A stretch of 64,000 bases of DNA, taken from contig JBBITF010000012.1 in NCBI GenBank assembly GCA_037440925.1, positions 1 to 64,000 on the forward strand, written 5' to 3'. The notes beneath the pieces were generated by a model. That model was not told where the DNA came from and searched no databases. It saw nothing but the letters and a program-made list of their open reading frames with translations. How positions within the stretch are numbered: position 1 is the first letter of the stretch; each line of letters starts with the position of its first letter. Shown here one piece after another: positions 44,541-52,292 of the stretch. A program made the position numbers and the translations under genes. Source of the DNA: JAABUE01 sp037440925 (GTDB taxonomy: Bacteria; Chloroflexota; Anaerolineae; Anaerolineales; Villigracilaceae).

Positions 44541-44569
44541 TTTATACAATCCCATTCTATAAGAAACAA
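44541..44569 (-). promoter_or_regulatory. Promoter of the propeller-protein gene
   Basis: Minus-strand TTGTTT (44564-44569), 17-nt spacer, TATAAA (44541-44546). Between it and the ATG two copies of gttgcaaa (minus strand; 44508-44515 and 44494-44501) lie 14 nt apart, a possible regulator site. Confidence 0.5.
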
Positions 44570-44613
44570 GAGAAACCTTCGATAACAAACGCATTGCACT
44601 TATCTAAACAAAA

Positions 44614-44645
44614 CGTCCTGCGCTTGTGACGCAGGACGCTGTTTT
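44614..44645 (-). terminator. Terminator of rex
   Basis: cgtcctgcg (44614-44622) and cgcaggacg (44630-44638) form a 9-bp GC-rich stem flanked by A-rich and T-rich runs on either side (44609-44613, 44642-44645), giving TTTTG on the minus strand just past rex. Confidence 0.8.
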
Positions 44646-44665
44646 GGAACGGGATCAACGAAAGC

Positions 44666-45283
44666 CTAGAGATAATACGTCATCTTTTGCAAATGCGTGG
44701 CCGGGTCAATATGTTGCACCTTGACACCTGCTGGCACATTCAAACTGATGGGCGCGTAATTGAGGATGCCTCTCACCCCGGCTTTTACGAGTTGATCGGC
44801 CACCTCTTGCGCAGCTCTGGCCGGCACGGTAAGCATGGCAATTTGGATGCCCGCCTGGCGAATTTTTTCAACCATCTCGGCCGTATCCTGGATAATAAAC
44901 TTCCCAATTCGTTGGCCTATTTTGGCTGGGTCGTTGTCAAATACCATGACAATCTGAAAGCCGCGATTGATGAAACCAGGGTAGTTGGCAAGCGCGTGTC
45001 CCATATCGCCTGCGCCTACCACCACCACATCCCAAATACGATCTACTTTCAATATCTCACTCAATTTTTCAATGAGATAGGAGATATGATAACCGCTGCC
45101 CTGCTTGCCAAATTCCCCAAACTGCGAAATATCTTTCCGAATCTGAGCGGCTGAAATCCCAACCCTCTCTCCGAGCTCTTTCGAGGAAGTCGTGTGGCGA
45201 CCAGCCTCAGCCATGCGCTGCAAGGCACGCAAATAAATGGGCAAGCGGCCAACGATAATATCTGGAATCTTATCTGTGTTCAT
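44666..45283 (-). CDS. rex: Redox-sensing transcriptional repressor Rex
   Basis: Senses the NADH/NAD+ ratio and represses fermentation or respiration genes when NADH is low. The 205-residue protein has an N-terminal winged helix (about 1-75, SKELGERVGISAAQIRKDISQFG) and a Rossmann domain with GAGDMG at 90-95 and DNDPAKIG for NADH. The start at 45283 has ggtgagg before it, so the frame to 45298 is not used. An 18-bp Rex-like box upstream suggests autoregulation. Likely targets include respiratory genes such as the oxidase block, but no matching box was found there. Confidence 0.94.
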   Translation of the reverse strand: MNTDKIPDIIVGRLPIYLRALQRMAEAGRHTTSSKELGERVGISAAQIRKDISQFGEFGKQGSGYHISYLIEKLSEILKVDRIWDVVVVGAGDMGHALANYPGFINRGFQIVMVFDNDPAKIGQRIGKFIIQDTAEMVEKIRQAGIQIAMLTVPARAAQEVADQLVKAGVRGILNYAPISLNVPAGVKVQHIDPATHLQKMTYYL

Positions 45284-45316
45284 AAAAAGCCTCACCATTT
45301 AGGATAATTTTCATAG

Positions 45317-45355
45317 ACTCTACCATAAAATTCTTATTTGTACAATTGAACACAA
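45317..45355 (-). promoter_or_regulatory. rex promoter overlapping a candidate Rex box
   Basis: Minus-strand TTGTAC (45340-45345), 17-nt spacer, TAGAGT (45317-45322). Overlapping the -35 is TTGTACAATTGAACACAA (plus strand, 45338-45355), which has the 18-bp layout of a Rex operator (TTGTGAA-N4-TTCACAA) with both TTGT and CACAA ends and 10 of 14 defined positions. Confidence 0.45.
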
Positions 45356-45451
45356 ACACAGGTAAGCAAATTTCGATGTGCGCGCAAGATTGCTCAATCT
45401 GGCAAGAATGGCTCTGGTCTGCACTCATCTGTTTTCTCCTGATGCATTCGA

Positions 45452-46033
45452 TTACTGCATCACCACAATTTCCATGAAAATGGCGTCTCCAAACGCTTCT
45501 CCCTCTGGATCAAAAGCCTGCCAGGCGGTCTTATAGGTTCCCGGCTGGGCGGGCGCAATGAAATGAATGCGAAGGACAGCCTGCATTCCGGCACGGGCCG
45601 GAAAAAGCGCCTGCTCTATGGACGCGCCCAAAGCATCGCCGCCGGCAAATTTAAGGCGATAGCGTGCGTCCCAATTGCAAGAGCCGCTGTTCTGTACTAG
45701 CCATTGCTTGTCTATGCTGGCGCCCGGAGAGACAACCGCGCCATCAGGGATGGTCAGGTCTTCAAGAAAAGCCAGTCCGTTCGTGCAGGGTGGGGTAGGC
45801 GTAGGACTGACGGTGGCTTCGGGAGGGGGGGTAAAGGTGGGGATGACGGGCTGTTGCCCCAGCAAAGCAGATTCGGTTGGTTGAACGGCTTTAGGCGCCA
45901 AGAAAGGCGTGGGGGTGGGAGCAGGAGAGCAAGCCGCTAGAAAGACAAAAACCCATAGAAAGGCAAACAAGTCAGAGCGCAGAGCGAAGCGGGGAGGGAT
46001 GACAATCATCGCTAAAGAAACAACATCCCGCAA
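45452..46033 (-). CDS. Lipoprotein with NBR1-like Ig domain, downstream of recA
   Basis: A 193-residue exported protein: signal with lipobox FLAAC (Cys35), a Pro/Thr-rich linker, then an Ig-like domain (about 85-192) with the NBR1-type pattern DGAVVSPGASIDKQWLVQNSGSCNW and GTYKTAWQAFDPEGEAFG, a fold common on Chloroflexota surfaces. Function unknown, probably binds a surface ligand. It begins 21 nt after the recA stop on the same strand, so it may be made with recA. ATG at 46009 is an alternative start. Confidence 0.7.
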   Translation of the reverse strand: MRDVVSLAMIVIPPRFALRSDLFAFLWVFVFLAACSPAPTPTPFLAPKAVQPTESALLGQQPVIPTFTPPPEATVSPTPTPPCTNGLAFLEDLTIPDGAVVSPGASIDKQWLVQNSGSCNWDARYRLKFAGGDALGASIEQALFPARAGMQAVLRIHFIAPAQPGTYKTAWQAFDPEGEAFGDAIFMEIVVMQ

Positions 46034-46054
46034 GTTGTACTACAAGGGAGACTG

Positions 46055-47137
46055 TCAAATTTCCTCTTCGATGGCCCCGCTTTCGTCTTCGACCGCACTG
46101 AGAGGCAAAACCAACTCCCCGCCCAGCGCTTTTTGGCGAATAATGGTCTCCATTTCAAAGGCCAGGTCAGGATTTTGGCGCAAAAATTCTTTTGCGTTCT
46201 CACGCCCCTGGCCAAGGCGGACATCGCCATAAGAGAAGAAGGCGCCGCGTTTGTCCACAATTTCCAGTTGAGTCGCCAGATCCAACAAATCGCCCACCTT
46301 GGAAATGCCTTCATTGTACATGATGTCGAACTCAGCGGTGCGGAAAGGAGGCGCCACTTTGTTCTTGACTACCCGTACACGCGTGCGGTTGCCGATGATT
46401 TCGGCGCCGACCTTGATAGACTGGATGCGACGCACATCCAGGCGCACGCTGGCATAGAATTTGAGCGCCTGACCGCCGGTAGTGGTCTCAGGGTTGCCAA
46501 ACATGACGCCAATTTTCTGACGCAATTGGTTGGTAAAGATAACAGCGGTTTTGGTTTGGTTGATGGCTCCAGAAAGTTTGCGCAACGCCTGGCTCATCAA
46601 GCGGGCATGAACGCCCATGGTTGGATCACCCATATCGCCTTCGATCTCAGAACGCGGCACCAACGCAGCCACCGAATCGATCACCACCACATCTACCGCC
46701 CCAGAGCGAACCAGCGTTTCGGTGATTTCAAGCGCCTGCTCGCCCGTATCGGGTTGTGAGACCAGCAAGTTGTCAATATCCACACCCACGCGCGCAGCAT
46801 AGACGGGGTCAAGGGCATGTTCCATGTCAATGAAAGCGGCCGTACCGCCCATTTTTTGGGCTTCGGCTACAATATGCTGGCAGAGGGTGGTCTTGCCGGA
46901 TGATTCTGGGCCGTAAATTTCGGTGATGCGCCCTCGCGGGATGCCGCCCACCCCTAGAGCAATATCCAGGGAAAGAGAACCGGTAGGGATGACTTCGGTC
47001 GCCATGCTGTGAGCCTCGCCCAGGCGCATGATAGAGCCTTCGCCATAGCGTTTGATGATGTCGCCCACTGCTTTGTCCAGCACAGCCCGGCGGCCATCGT
47101 CCATTTGGGGAGCGTCCTGCTGACTTTTGCGTGCCAT
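46055..47137 (-). CDS. recA: Recombinase RecA
   Basis: DNA-strand exchange protein and SOS coprotease. The 360-residue protein is complete: Walker A GPESSGKT at 76-83, the LexA-cleavage-related core, L1 MGDPTMGVHARLMSQALRKL, L2 FTNQLRQKIGVMFGNPETTTGG, and an acidic C-terminal tail. ggaga lies before the ATG. Its strong promoter overlaps a candidate SOS box. Confidence 0.98.
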   Translation of the reverse strand: MARKSQQDAPQMDDGRRAVLDKAVGDIIKRYGEGSIMRLGEAHSMATEVIPTGSLSLDIALGVGGIPRGRITEIYGPESSGKTTLCQHIVAEAQKMGGTAAFIDMEHALDPVYAARVGVDIDNLLVSQPDTGEQALEITETLVRSGAVDVVVIDSVAALVPRSEIEGDMGDPTMGVHARLMSQALRKLSGAINQTKTAVIFTNQLRQKIGVMFGNPETTTGGQALKFYASVRLDVRRIQSIKVGAEIIGNRTRVRVVKNKVAPPFRTAEFDIMYNEGISKVGDLLDLATQLEIVDKRGAFFSYGDVRLGQGRENAKEFLRQNPDLAFEMETIIRQKALGGELVLPLSAVEDESGAIEEEI

Positions 47138-47185
47138 CGTTATATCTCCAAATCTAGCGTCATAAACGTATCATTGTGCGTATAG

Positions 47186-47213
47186 AGTATAGCACAGATG
47201 TTCGGTTCGTCAA
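47186..47213 (-). promoter_or_regulatory. recA promoter with candidate SOS box
   Basis: Minus-strand TTGACG (47208-47213), 16-nt spacer, TATACT (47186-47191). Between them lies CGAACATCTGTGCT (47191-47204), matching the Gram-positive LexA consensus CGAACRNRYGTTYC at 11 of 14 positions. Leader about 40 nt. Confidence 0.6.
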
Positions 47214-47233
47214 GGGCTTGCCCGCTGGTGTAA

Positions 47234-47273
47234 AGCAGACCTTTGGTCTGCTCACGCAAATTGAAGATTTGCG
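47234..47273. repeat. Dispersed two-hairpin unit B, copy 2, encoding a gene end
   Basis: agcagacc-ttt-ggtctgct (47234-47252) then cgcaaat-tgaag-atttgcg (47255-47273). It is the reverse complement of the unit at 24878. The second hairpin overlaps the last codons of the MBL gene, so the repeat supplies its final residues. Confidence 0.8.
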
Positions 47274-48109
47274 CTACTCTCCCTGGTTACATTGGCCTGC
47301 AAATATGACCTCACCAGATTGCGGCGCGAGAAATGACCGAGCGTAAAGAACTCAATGAACTGTGGCCCACCGAACAGAGTGCGCGCAATGGCGCCCATCT
47401 CCCAGCCCTTGGAATGCAAATCGAGCACTCGCCTCCCCATTTCCTCCAGGTAAGCGATTTTGTCCTGCAACTCGCTTTGCGGATTTTCACGCACACGCGC
47501 ACTACCAGGGAAAAGACAGGTCAACTCCAAGCCGGCAATCTTTTTCAGAGAAGCAATTATGCTCCAGATGTCGGCTTCGGCCAATAGGGCGCGCTCCTTG
47601 CCGCCTACGAACAAATCACCGCTAAAAAGCCACCCCCGTTCAGGTTGGTAAAGACTCAAATGGTCAGGAGCATGTCCAGGCGTAGCAATGACGCGGAAGG
47701 TTAAGTGTCCAACCTCGATGAGGTCGCCATCCGTCACCGGATTACCGATGGAGGTCAGCGGCCATCCCCATGTTATGCGCCGGTAGGGATGGAGCGGTTG
47801 CCATTGACGAGGCGAATGCAACACAGGCAAAGCCAACGGATGGGCGTAGATTTCCAGGGCAGGCCAGGCGCGCTGCAAGAGACCATTTCCTCCTATGTGG
47901 TCTTCGTGGCTGTGCGTATTGAAGAGTTTGCGCGGCGGTTGGGCGCGCAAAAAAGCAAGTAATTCTGGCGCACTGTGCGCACAGCCGCTATCAATCAACA
48001 GGCCGTCCACCAGGTAGGCGGTCGTCCAATAACGGCCGCGCCCCGCCAGGGTGCGCGCCAGGTCGAGACGGGTAACGGAGCCGAAATAGATAGAATGTCG
48101 AAGCGCCAC
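47252..48109 (-). CDS. MBL-fold metallohydrolase (glyoxalase II-like)
   Basis: A 285-residue beta-lactamase-fold hydrolase with two-metal site His66, His68, Asp70, His71 (THSHEDH), the third His of GHAPDHLSLY and Asp of FSGDLFVGG. A C-terminal helical domain (about 205-275) makes it resemble glyoxalase II or RNase-independent LACTB2-like enzymes that cut thioesters or esters. It starts 11 nt after the stop of the PLP lyase gene, so the three genes kinase-lyase-hydrolase look like one operon. The final residues (SSANLQFA) come from a dispersed repeat. Confidence 0.83.
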   Translation of the reverse strand: MALRHSIYFGSVTRLDLARTLAGRGRYWTTAYLVDGLLIDSGCAHSAPELLAFLRAQPPRKLFNTHSHEDHIGGNGLLQRAWPALEIYAHPLALPVLHSPRQWQPLHPYRRITWGWPLTSIGNPVTDGDLIEVGHLTFRVIATPGHAPDHLSLYQPERGWLFSGDLFVGGKERALLAEADIWSIIASLKKIAGLELTCLFPGSARVRENPQSELQDKIAYLEEMGRRVLDLHSKGWEMGAIARTLFGGPQFIEFFTLGHFSRRNLVRSYLQANVTRESSANLQFA

Positions 48110-48120
48110 AGCGGGTTGAT

Positions 48121-49623
48121 TCAGGGCTTGAAAATCAAATCCAGATACTGCTTCAGCATGTCACTGATCAGCCCCCGCAAAGGAACAGAGGCTGCCATGC
48201 CGTACACAGGCGCCATGCTGCCTTTTTCTTCGGGATGTGCCTTGACATGCGCCACCGCCTCGCGCAAATCGGCAAGGAAGCGTTCGGCAACCCCCGGCTG
48301 AGTGTGGCGCAGGGTGACGCACAAGTGGACACAAGAAGGCTTATGCAACCCATTCAGGCTCCACTTTTTGTGAGACATGGCTTCTAGCACTTTATAGATA
48401 TCGAGTGAATCCGAAGCAAAGGCGATGACAAAAAGCGGGTCTCCCAACAGACGCAGTTCGGGGATTTCACGGATACCTTGTTTGATGAAAGCCGCCGTTT
48501 CGAGAATTTTGCGCGTAGCAGAGAGATATCCTTGGGCGCCAATAGAAATCATAGCCGCCCAACAGGCTGCGCTTAAAGCACCCGGCCGGCTGCCAGCAAA
48601 GGTGGGCGAAAAATATAAGCCGCCCGGCCAGTCGGTGGCCGTGTAATACTGATAATGCAGTAAAGCGCGTTCACGATACAGCACCACCGATGTGCCTTTG
48701 GCAGCATAACCGTATTTGTGCGTATCAGCCGACATGGAAGTGACACCAGGCAGGCGAAAATCAAAAGGCGGGACGGGATAGCCTAGTTTTTCTGCCCAAG
48801 GTAAGACAAATCCGCCCAGGCAGGCGTCGGTGTGGAAGCCAACGCCATGTTTGCGCGCCAGTTCCGACAACTCTTCAATTGGGTCAATGGCGCCATGCGG
48901 GAAAGAAGGCGCCGAACCGACGATGACCACTGTATTCGGCGAAAGAGCCTTTTTTACGGCCTGCACATCGGCGCGAAAATGAGCATCCAAAGGAACATGT
49001 ACCGCCTTGATTCCAAAGTATTGGCTGGCCTTGTCAAAAGCAGCGTGCGCGCTGAGCGGCAGAATCATTTCGGGATGGGTGATGCCTTTTTCGGCGCGCG
49101 CCCAATCGCGGTAGGTTTTCATGGCCAGCAGGATGCTCTCCGTGCCGCCCGAAGAGACCGTGCCGCACACGCCCTGGCCGGCCCCGCCCAGCATATCGGC
49201 AGTCATGGCAACGATTTCGGCCTCGAACTTGGTGGCGCTCGGCCACACGTCGGCGTGCAGGGGGTTGCTTTGCGAATTGAGCGCATACACCCGATTGAGA
49301 AAATCAATATGTTCCTGGTCACCGTGATAGACCGCGCCCGAAACAAAGCCCTCCTTCCATTGCGCTTCCTCCTGCTGGCGCATGACTTCCATGTCATGCA
49401 GGATGTCGGCATGCTCACGCCCCGTCTCAGGGATAGAGGTAAAGACCGGCAATCGTCCCTGATAAGGCTTTACAGACGCTTCTAACCCAGACATCATGCC
49501 TGCGTACTCGCTCTCGAGCCTTTGACTCACCCCCGGCAGCGACTTTACGCCCCTTTCCAACCAAGAGAGCAGGCGGGGGTTTAGTTTGCCCAGGGCGGAA
49601 AATAATGTATCTTTGTAACTCAT
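48121..49623 (-). CDS. Sphingosine-1-phosphate-lyase-like PLP enzyme
   Basis: A 500-residue group II decarboxylase-fold enzyme. The PLP lysine is Lys303 in SMSADTHKYGYAAKG, His193 (SAHAAFDK) stacks on PLP and Asp267 (HTDACLGGF) binds its nitrogen. The layout, length and motifs (NPLHADVWPSATKFEAEIV, SSGGTESI) follow sphingosine-phosphate lyases such as Symbiobacterium StSPL more than glutamate decarboxylase. Such enzymes cleave a phosphorylated amino-alcohol to an aldehyde and phosphoethanolamine. No N-terminal membrane helix is obvious. Its ATG overlaps the kinase stop (ATGA), coupling their translation. Confidence 0.85.
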   Translation of the reverse strand: MSYKDTLFSALGKLNPRLLSWLERGVKSLPGVSQRLESEYAGMMSGLEASVKPYQGRLPVFTSIPETGREHADILHDMEVMRQQEEAQWKEGFVSGAVYHGDQEHIDFLNRVYALNSQSNPLHADVWPSATKFEAEIVAMTADMLGGAGQGVCGTVSSGGTESILLAMKTYRDWARAEKGITHPEMILPLSAHAAFDKASQYFGIKAVHVPLDAHFRADVQAVKKALSPNTVVIVGSAPSFPHGAIDPIEELSELARKHGVGFHTDACLGGFVLPWAEKLGYPVPPFDFRLPGVTSMSADTHKYGYAAKGTSVVLYRERALLHYQYYTATDWPGGLYFSPTFAGSRPGALSAACWAAMISIGAQGYLSATRKILETAAFIKQGIREIPELRLLGDPLFVIAFASDSLDIYKVLEAMSHKKWSLNGLHKPSCVHLCVTLRHTQPGVAERFLADLREAVAHVKAHPEEKGSMAPVYGMAASVPLRGLISDMLKQYLDLIFKP

Positions 49624-51221
49624 GATGAGGCTCCTGGCATTTCAGCGCGGTTCAAACGAGCATAGGCCTTGCTATTGTTTTGATAAAGCGCAACGAACTC
49701 TCGGAAAAGTTCGTCGTAAAGACGGCGGTTAGACGGATTAGGCATGTACGTAGCCGCCACCGGCACATGTCTACCAATTTCATCATAGCGCAGGTAGCCC
49801 AGAGCAGCCGAGGCCAACAGAGCCGCGCCGCGCGCATTGACCTCAAGGGGAGCCTGCATTTGATGGATGGGACGATTCAACACGTCGGCATGAATCTGGC
49901 ACCACACGTCCGACTTTGCGCCGCCGCCCACCATATGGATAGCCTCGACGGGTTTGCCGATGAATTGCTCTACATATTTCAACAGCCAGCGTGAATTGAA
50001 GGCAACCCCCTCGAACACTGCCCGAATCAGATGCGCGCGCGTAGTTTGCAGAGACTGGTTGAAAAAGCCGCCGCGCACCAAATGATCGTCCACCGGCGCA
50101 CGTTCCCCGTACAACCAGGGCGTAAAAATGACCTTTCCGCTGCCGGCCGGCGTCCGCGCTGCAATCTGGTCGAATAACGGGTACACATCGTCAGGCATCT
50201 GGCCGGTAAATAATTCGTCCCGATGAAAAAACAAGTTGTCGCGCAAGAATTTCAGGCACACGCCGGCGCATTCCTGCTCGTCGGTTAGCAGATAACGACC
50301 AGGAATGGCCGACGGTAAAGACGCCAGGTTGTGGAATAAATCGGTTTTCTTGAATGGTACATGGCAGACCAGCCAGGAAGACGTGCCGATATATAGATGC
50401 GGCTCATAATCCCGAACTGCCCCCGACCCAATGGCTGCGGAATGAACATCCGGCGCTCCCATCACCACCTGCACATCTTCACGCAGCCCCCAAGCGCGCG
50501 CAATGTCAGGGAGCAGGTTGCCCAGGACGTGGTTAGCGGGCTCGAGGTCCGGCAATTTGGCGCGTTCAATGGTAGAAAGCGCAAGCAGGCCATCGTCGTA
50601 GCGCACTTGCTCAATGGCGCGGTTATCTGTCAGCCAGTGTAAAGTGATCGAATCAAAGGAAGCGGCAAAACGGCCAGTCAGTCGCATCCCGATATAATCT
50701 ATGGGTTCCAAGAACTTATATGTCTGCCGGTAAATCTCAGGGCAGTTGTACTTGAGATACAAGATGTGGGCGAGGGGGTCTTTGCCGGAGTTGGCCGGCA
50801 CGCCGCCTGTCAGCCGAATCCAGCGCGCCAGTTTGCCAAGCGCATAGCCTTGCACTTTGAACCAGCCGTCTACTATTTGCGCCACATACGGCGCGCCGCG
50901 TGCATCCATCCAAATGATAGCATTGCCAAGCGCCCGGCCAGTCTCGTCTACCGCCACCGTCCCCGACCATTGGCCGGTGATGGCAATGGCAACAATGGAG
51001 TCGGGAGGGGCAAGATTCCCAGCCAACAGACGGTGCACTGCCTTCTCGATGGCGCTCCACCATTCATCGGGCGACTGCTCGGCCCCGCCGCCGGGCGATA
51101 GAAACAAGTGTGTTTCCTCGAATTCGCTGCTCACCAATTCCCCTTTTACAGTACACAATGCAACCTTAGGCCCAGAGGTACCAAGGTCAATGGCTAGAAT
51201 AATCGGTTCGGCTAATGCCAT
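49620..51221 (-). CDS. FGGY-family carbohydrate kinase (xylulokinase-like)
   Basis: ATP-dependent kinase of a sugar or polyol. The 533-residue protein has the N-terminal DLGTSGPK phosphate-1 motif (12-19), ITGQWSG, AIIWMDAR, the FGGY core GAPDVHSAAIGSG, and C-terminal MVGGGAKSDVWCQIHADVLNRPI. It is closest in outline to xylulokinase-type members, though the substrate cannot be read from sequence. Start 51221 follows gaggtg. It is coupled by a 4-nt overlap to the lyase gene, suggesting that its phosphorylated product, or a parallel intermediate, is cleaved by that enzyme. Confidence 0.86.
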   Translation of the reverse strand: MALAEPIILAIDLGTSGPKVALCTVKGELVSSEFEETHLFLSPGGGAEQSPDEWWSAIEKAVHRLLAGNLAPPDSIVAIAITGQWSGTVAVDETGRALGNAIIWMDARGAPYVAQIVDGWFKVQGYALGKLARWIRLTGGVPANSGKDPLAHILYLKYNCPEIYRQTYKFLEPIDYIGMRLTGRFAASFDSITLHWLTDNRAIEQVRYDDGLLALSTIERAKLPDLEPANHVLGNLLPDIARAWGLREDVQVVMGAPDVHSAAIGSGAVRDYEPHLYIGTSSWLVCHVPFKKTDLFHNLASLPSAIPGRYLLTDEQECAGVCLKFLRDNLFFHRDELFTGQMPDDVYPLFDQIAARTPAGSGKVIFTPWLYGERAPVDDHLVRGGFFNQSLQTTRAHLIRAVFEGVAFNSRWLLKYVEQFIGKPVEAIHMVGGGAKSDVWCQIHADVLNRPIHQMQAPLEVNARGAALLASAALGYLRYDEIGRHVPVAATYMPNPSNRRLYDELFREFVALYQNNSKAYARLNRAEMPGASS

Positions 51222-51273
51222 CTCACACCTCGCTCGCAAGATTTGACAACATCTCCATTATGGCACAAATAGG

Positions 51274-51342
51274 GCTTGCAAAGCAAGCAGGTTTGGGCTG
51301 TCAAATCCAAGCCCCCGGACGGCGAGGCAATCAAAGGATTGC
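51274..51342. repeat. Cluster of short hairpins between two operons
   Basis: gcttgc-aaa-gcaagc (51274-51288), an imperfect wobble stem related to unit A (ggtttggg with tccaagcc, 51290-51313) and gcaatc-aaag-gattgc (51327-51342) follow one another in the 155-bp spacer between the kinase start and the ABC ATPase stop. Confidence 0.55.
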
Positions 51343-51377
51343 TCTGTTGCAAAAAACGCCTAAATGAGCCGCAACGG

Positions 51378-52292
51378 TCAATCCCTTTTTGCCAGGTTGA
51401 GAAATACATCCTCCAGAGTGGCGTGTCCCGGCATGACTTGAATGACTTGCACCCCCTGGGATTGCAACGTCTTTACCCAAATGTCCTTTTTCAAACCGCG
51501 CTGTACGATGATGCGCAAATGGTCGCCGGATAATCCCACCCGCAGTACACCGGGCAGGCCGGGCAGCAAGTCCAAACCTGGCTGCAAAGGTTCAGCAAAA
51601 ACTTCCCACACATCGCCAGTGATGAGGTTGGCCTTCAAATTCAAGGGGGTGTCCATGGCCAGCAATTTGCCGTCACGCATGATGCCCACCCGCTCACAAT
51701 ATTCGGCTTCGTCCATGTAATGCGTTGTCACCAAAATCGTCACGCCGCCTTCGGCCAATTGGTAGATGAGCTCCCAAAAAGTGCGCCGGGCAGTGGGATC
51801 CACCCCGGAGGTGGGTTCGTCGAGAAAGAGCAATTTGGGTTGATGCACCAGCGCAATGCCCAACGCCAGGCGCTGCCGCCAGCCGGTAGACAGGTGCCTC
51901 GTCAGTGTAGAGGCATGTCCCTGGAGGCCGACCAGTTCGAGGGTCCGTAAGATGCGGGTTTTGTCGGTAATACCGTAGACGCCGCCATAGAAAGTCAAAT
52001 TTTCCAGTGTGGTCAAGTCGTCATAAATAGCAAATTTTTGCGACATGTACCCAACACGCGCGCGGACTTCTTCCGATTGGGCGAAAGCGTCATATCCCAA
52101 GACAGCCGCTTTTCCTTCGGTTGGCTCGAGCAAGCCAAGCAACATGCGGATGGTGGTGGTCTTGCCAGAACCGTTCGGGCCGAGATAGCCAACTACCTCG
52201 CCCGCCTGTACCTGGAAATTGATGTGGTCTACGGCAACGAAATCGCCAAATTTGCGCGTCAGGTTTTCGACCAGGATGACAGGCTCATTCAT
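51378..52292 (-). CDS. ABC exporter ATPase 2 (YbhF C-half-like)
   Basis: Nucleotide-binding subunit of an ABC-2 exporter. The 304 residues have Walker A GPNGSGKTT, Q-loop YMSQKFAIYDDLT, signature LSTGWRQRLALG, Walker B LLFLDEPTSGVDP and an intact His-loop TTHYMDEAEY. Together with ATPase 1 it matches the two halves of E. coli YbhF, here split. The ATG lies inside the end of ATPase 1 (8-nt overlap), so both are made together. Last gene of the efflux operon. Confidence 0.9.
   Translation of the reverse strand: MNEPVILVENLTRKFGDFVAVDHINFQVQAGEVVGYLGPNGSGKTTTIRMLLGLLEPTEGKAAVLGYDAFAQSEEVRARVGYMSQKFAIYDDLTTLENLTFYGGVYGITDKTRILRTLELVGLQGHASTLTRHLSTGWRQRLALGIALVHQPKLLFLDEPTSGVDPTARRTFWELIYQLAEGGVTILVTTHYMDEAEYCERVGIMRDGKLLAMDTPLNLKANLITGDVWEVFAEPLQPGLDLLPGLPGVLRVGLSGDHLRIIVQRGLKKDIWVKTLQSQGVQVIQVMPGHATLEDVFLNLAKRD

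Noticed and set aside
48121..49623. Glutamate decarboxylase
   Set aside because: Same fold, but the motifs around the PLP lysine and the N-terminal pattern fit sphingosine-phosphate lyases better.
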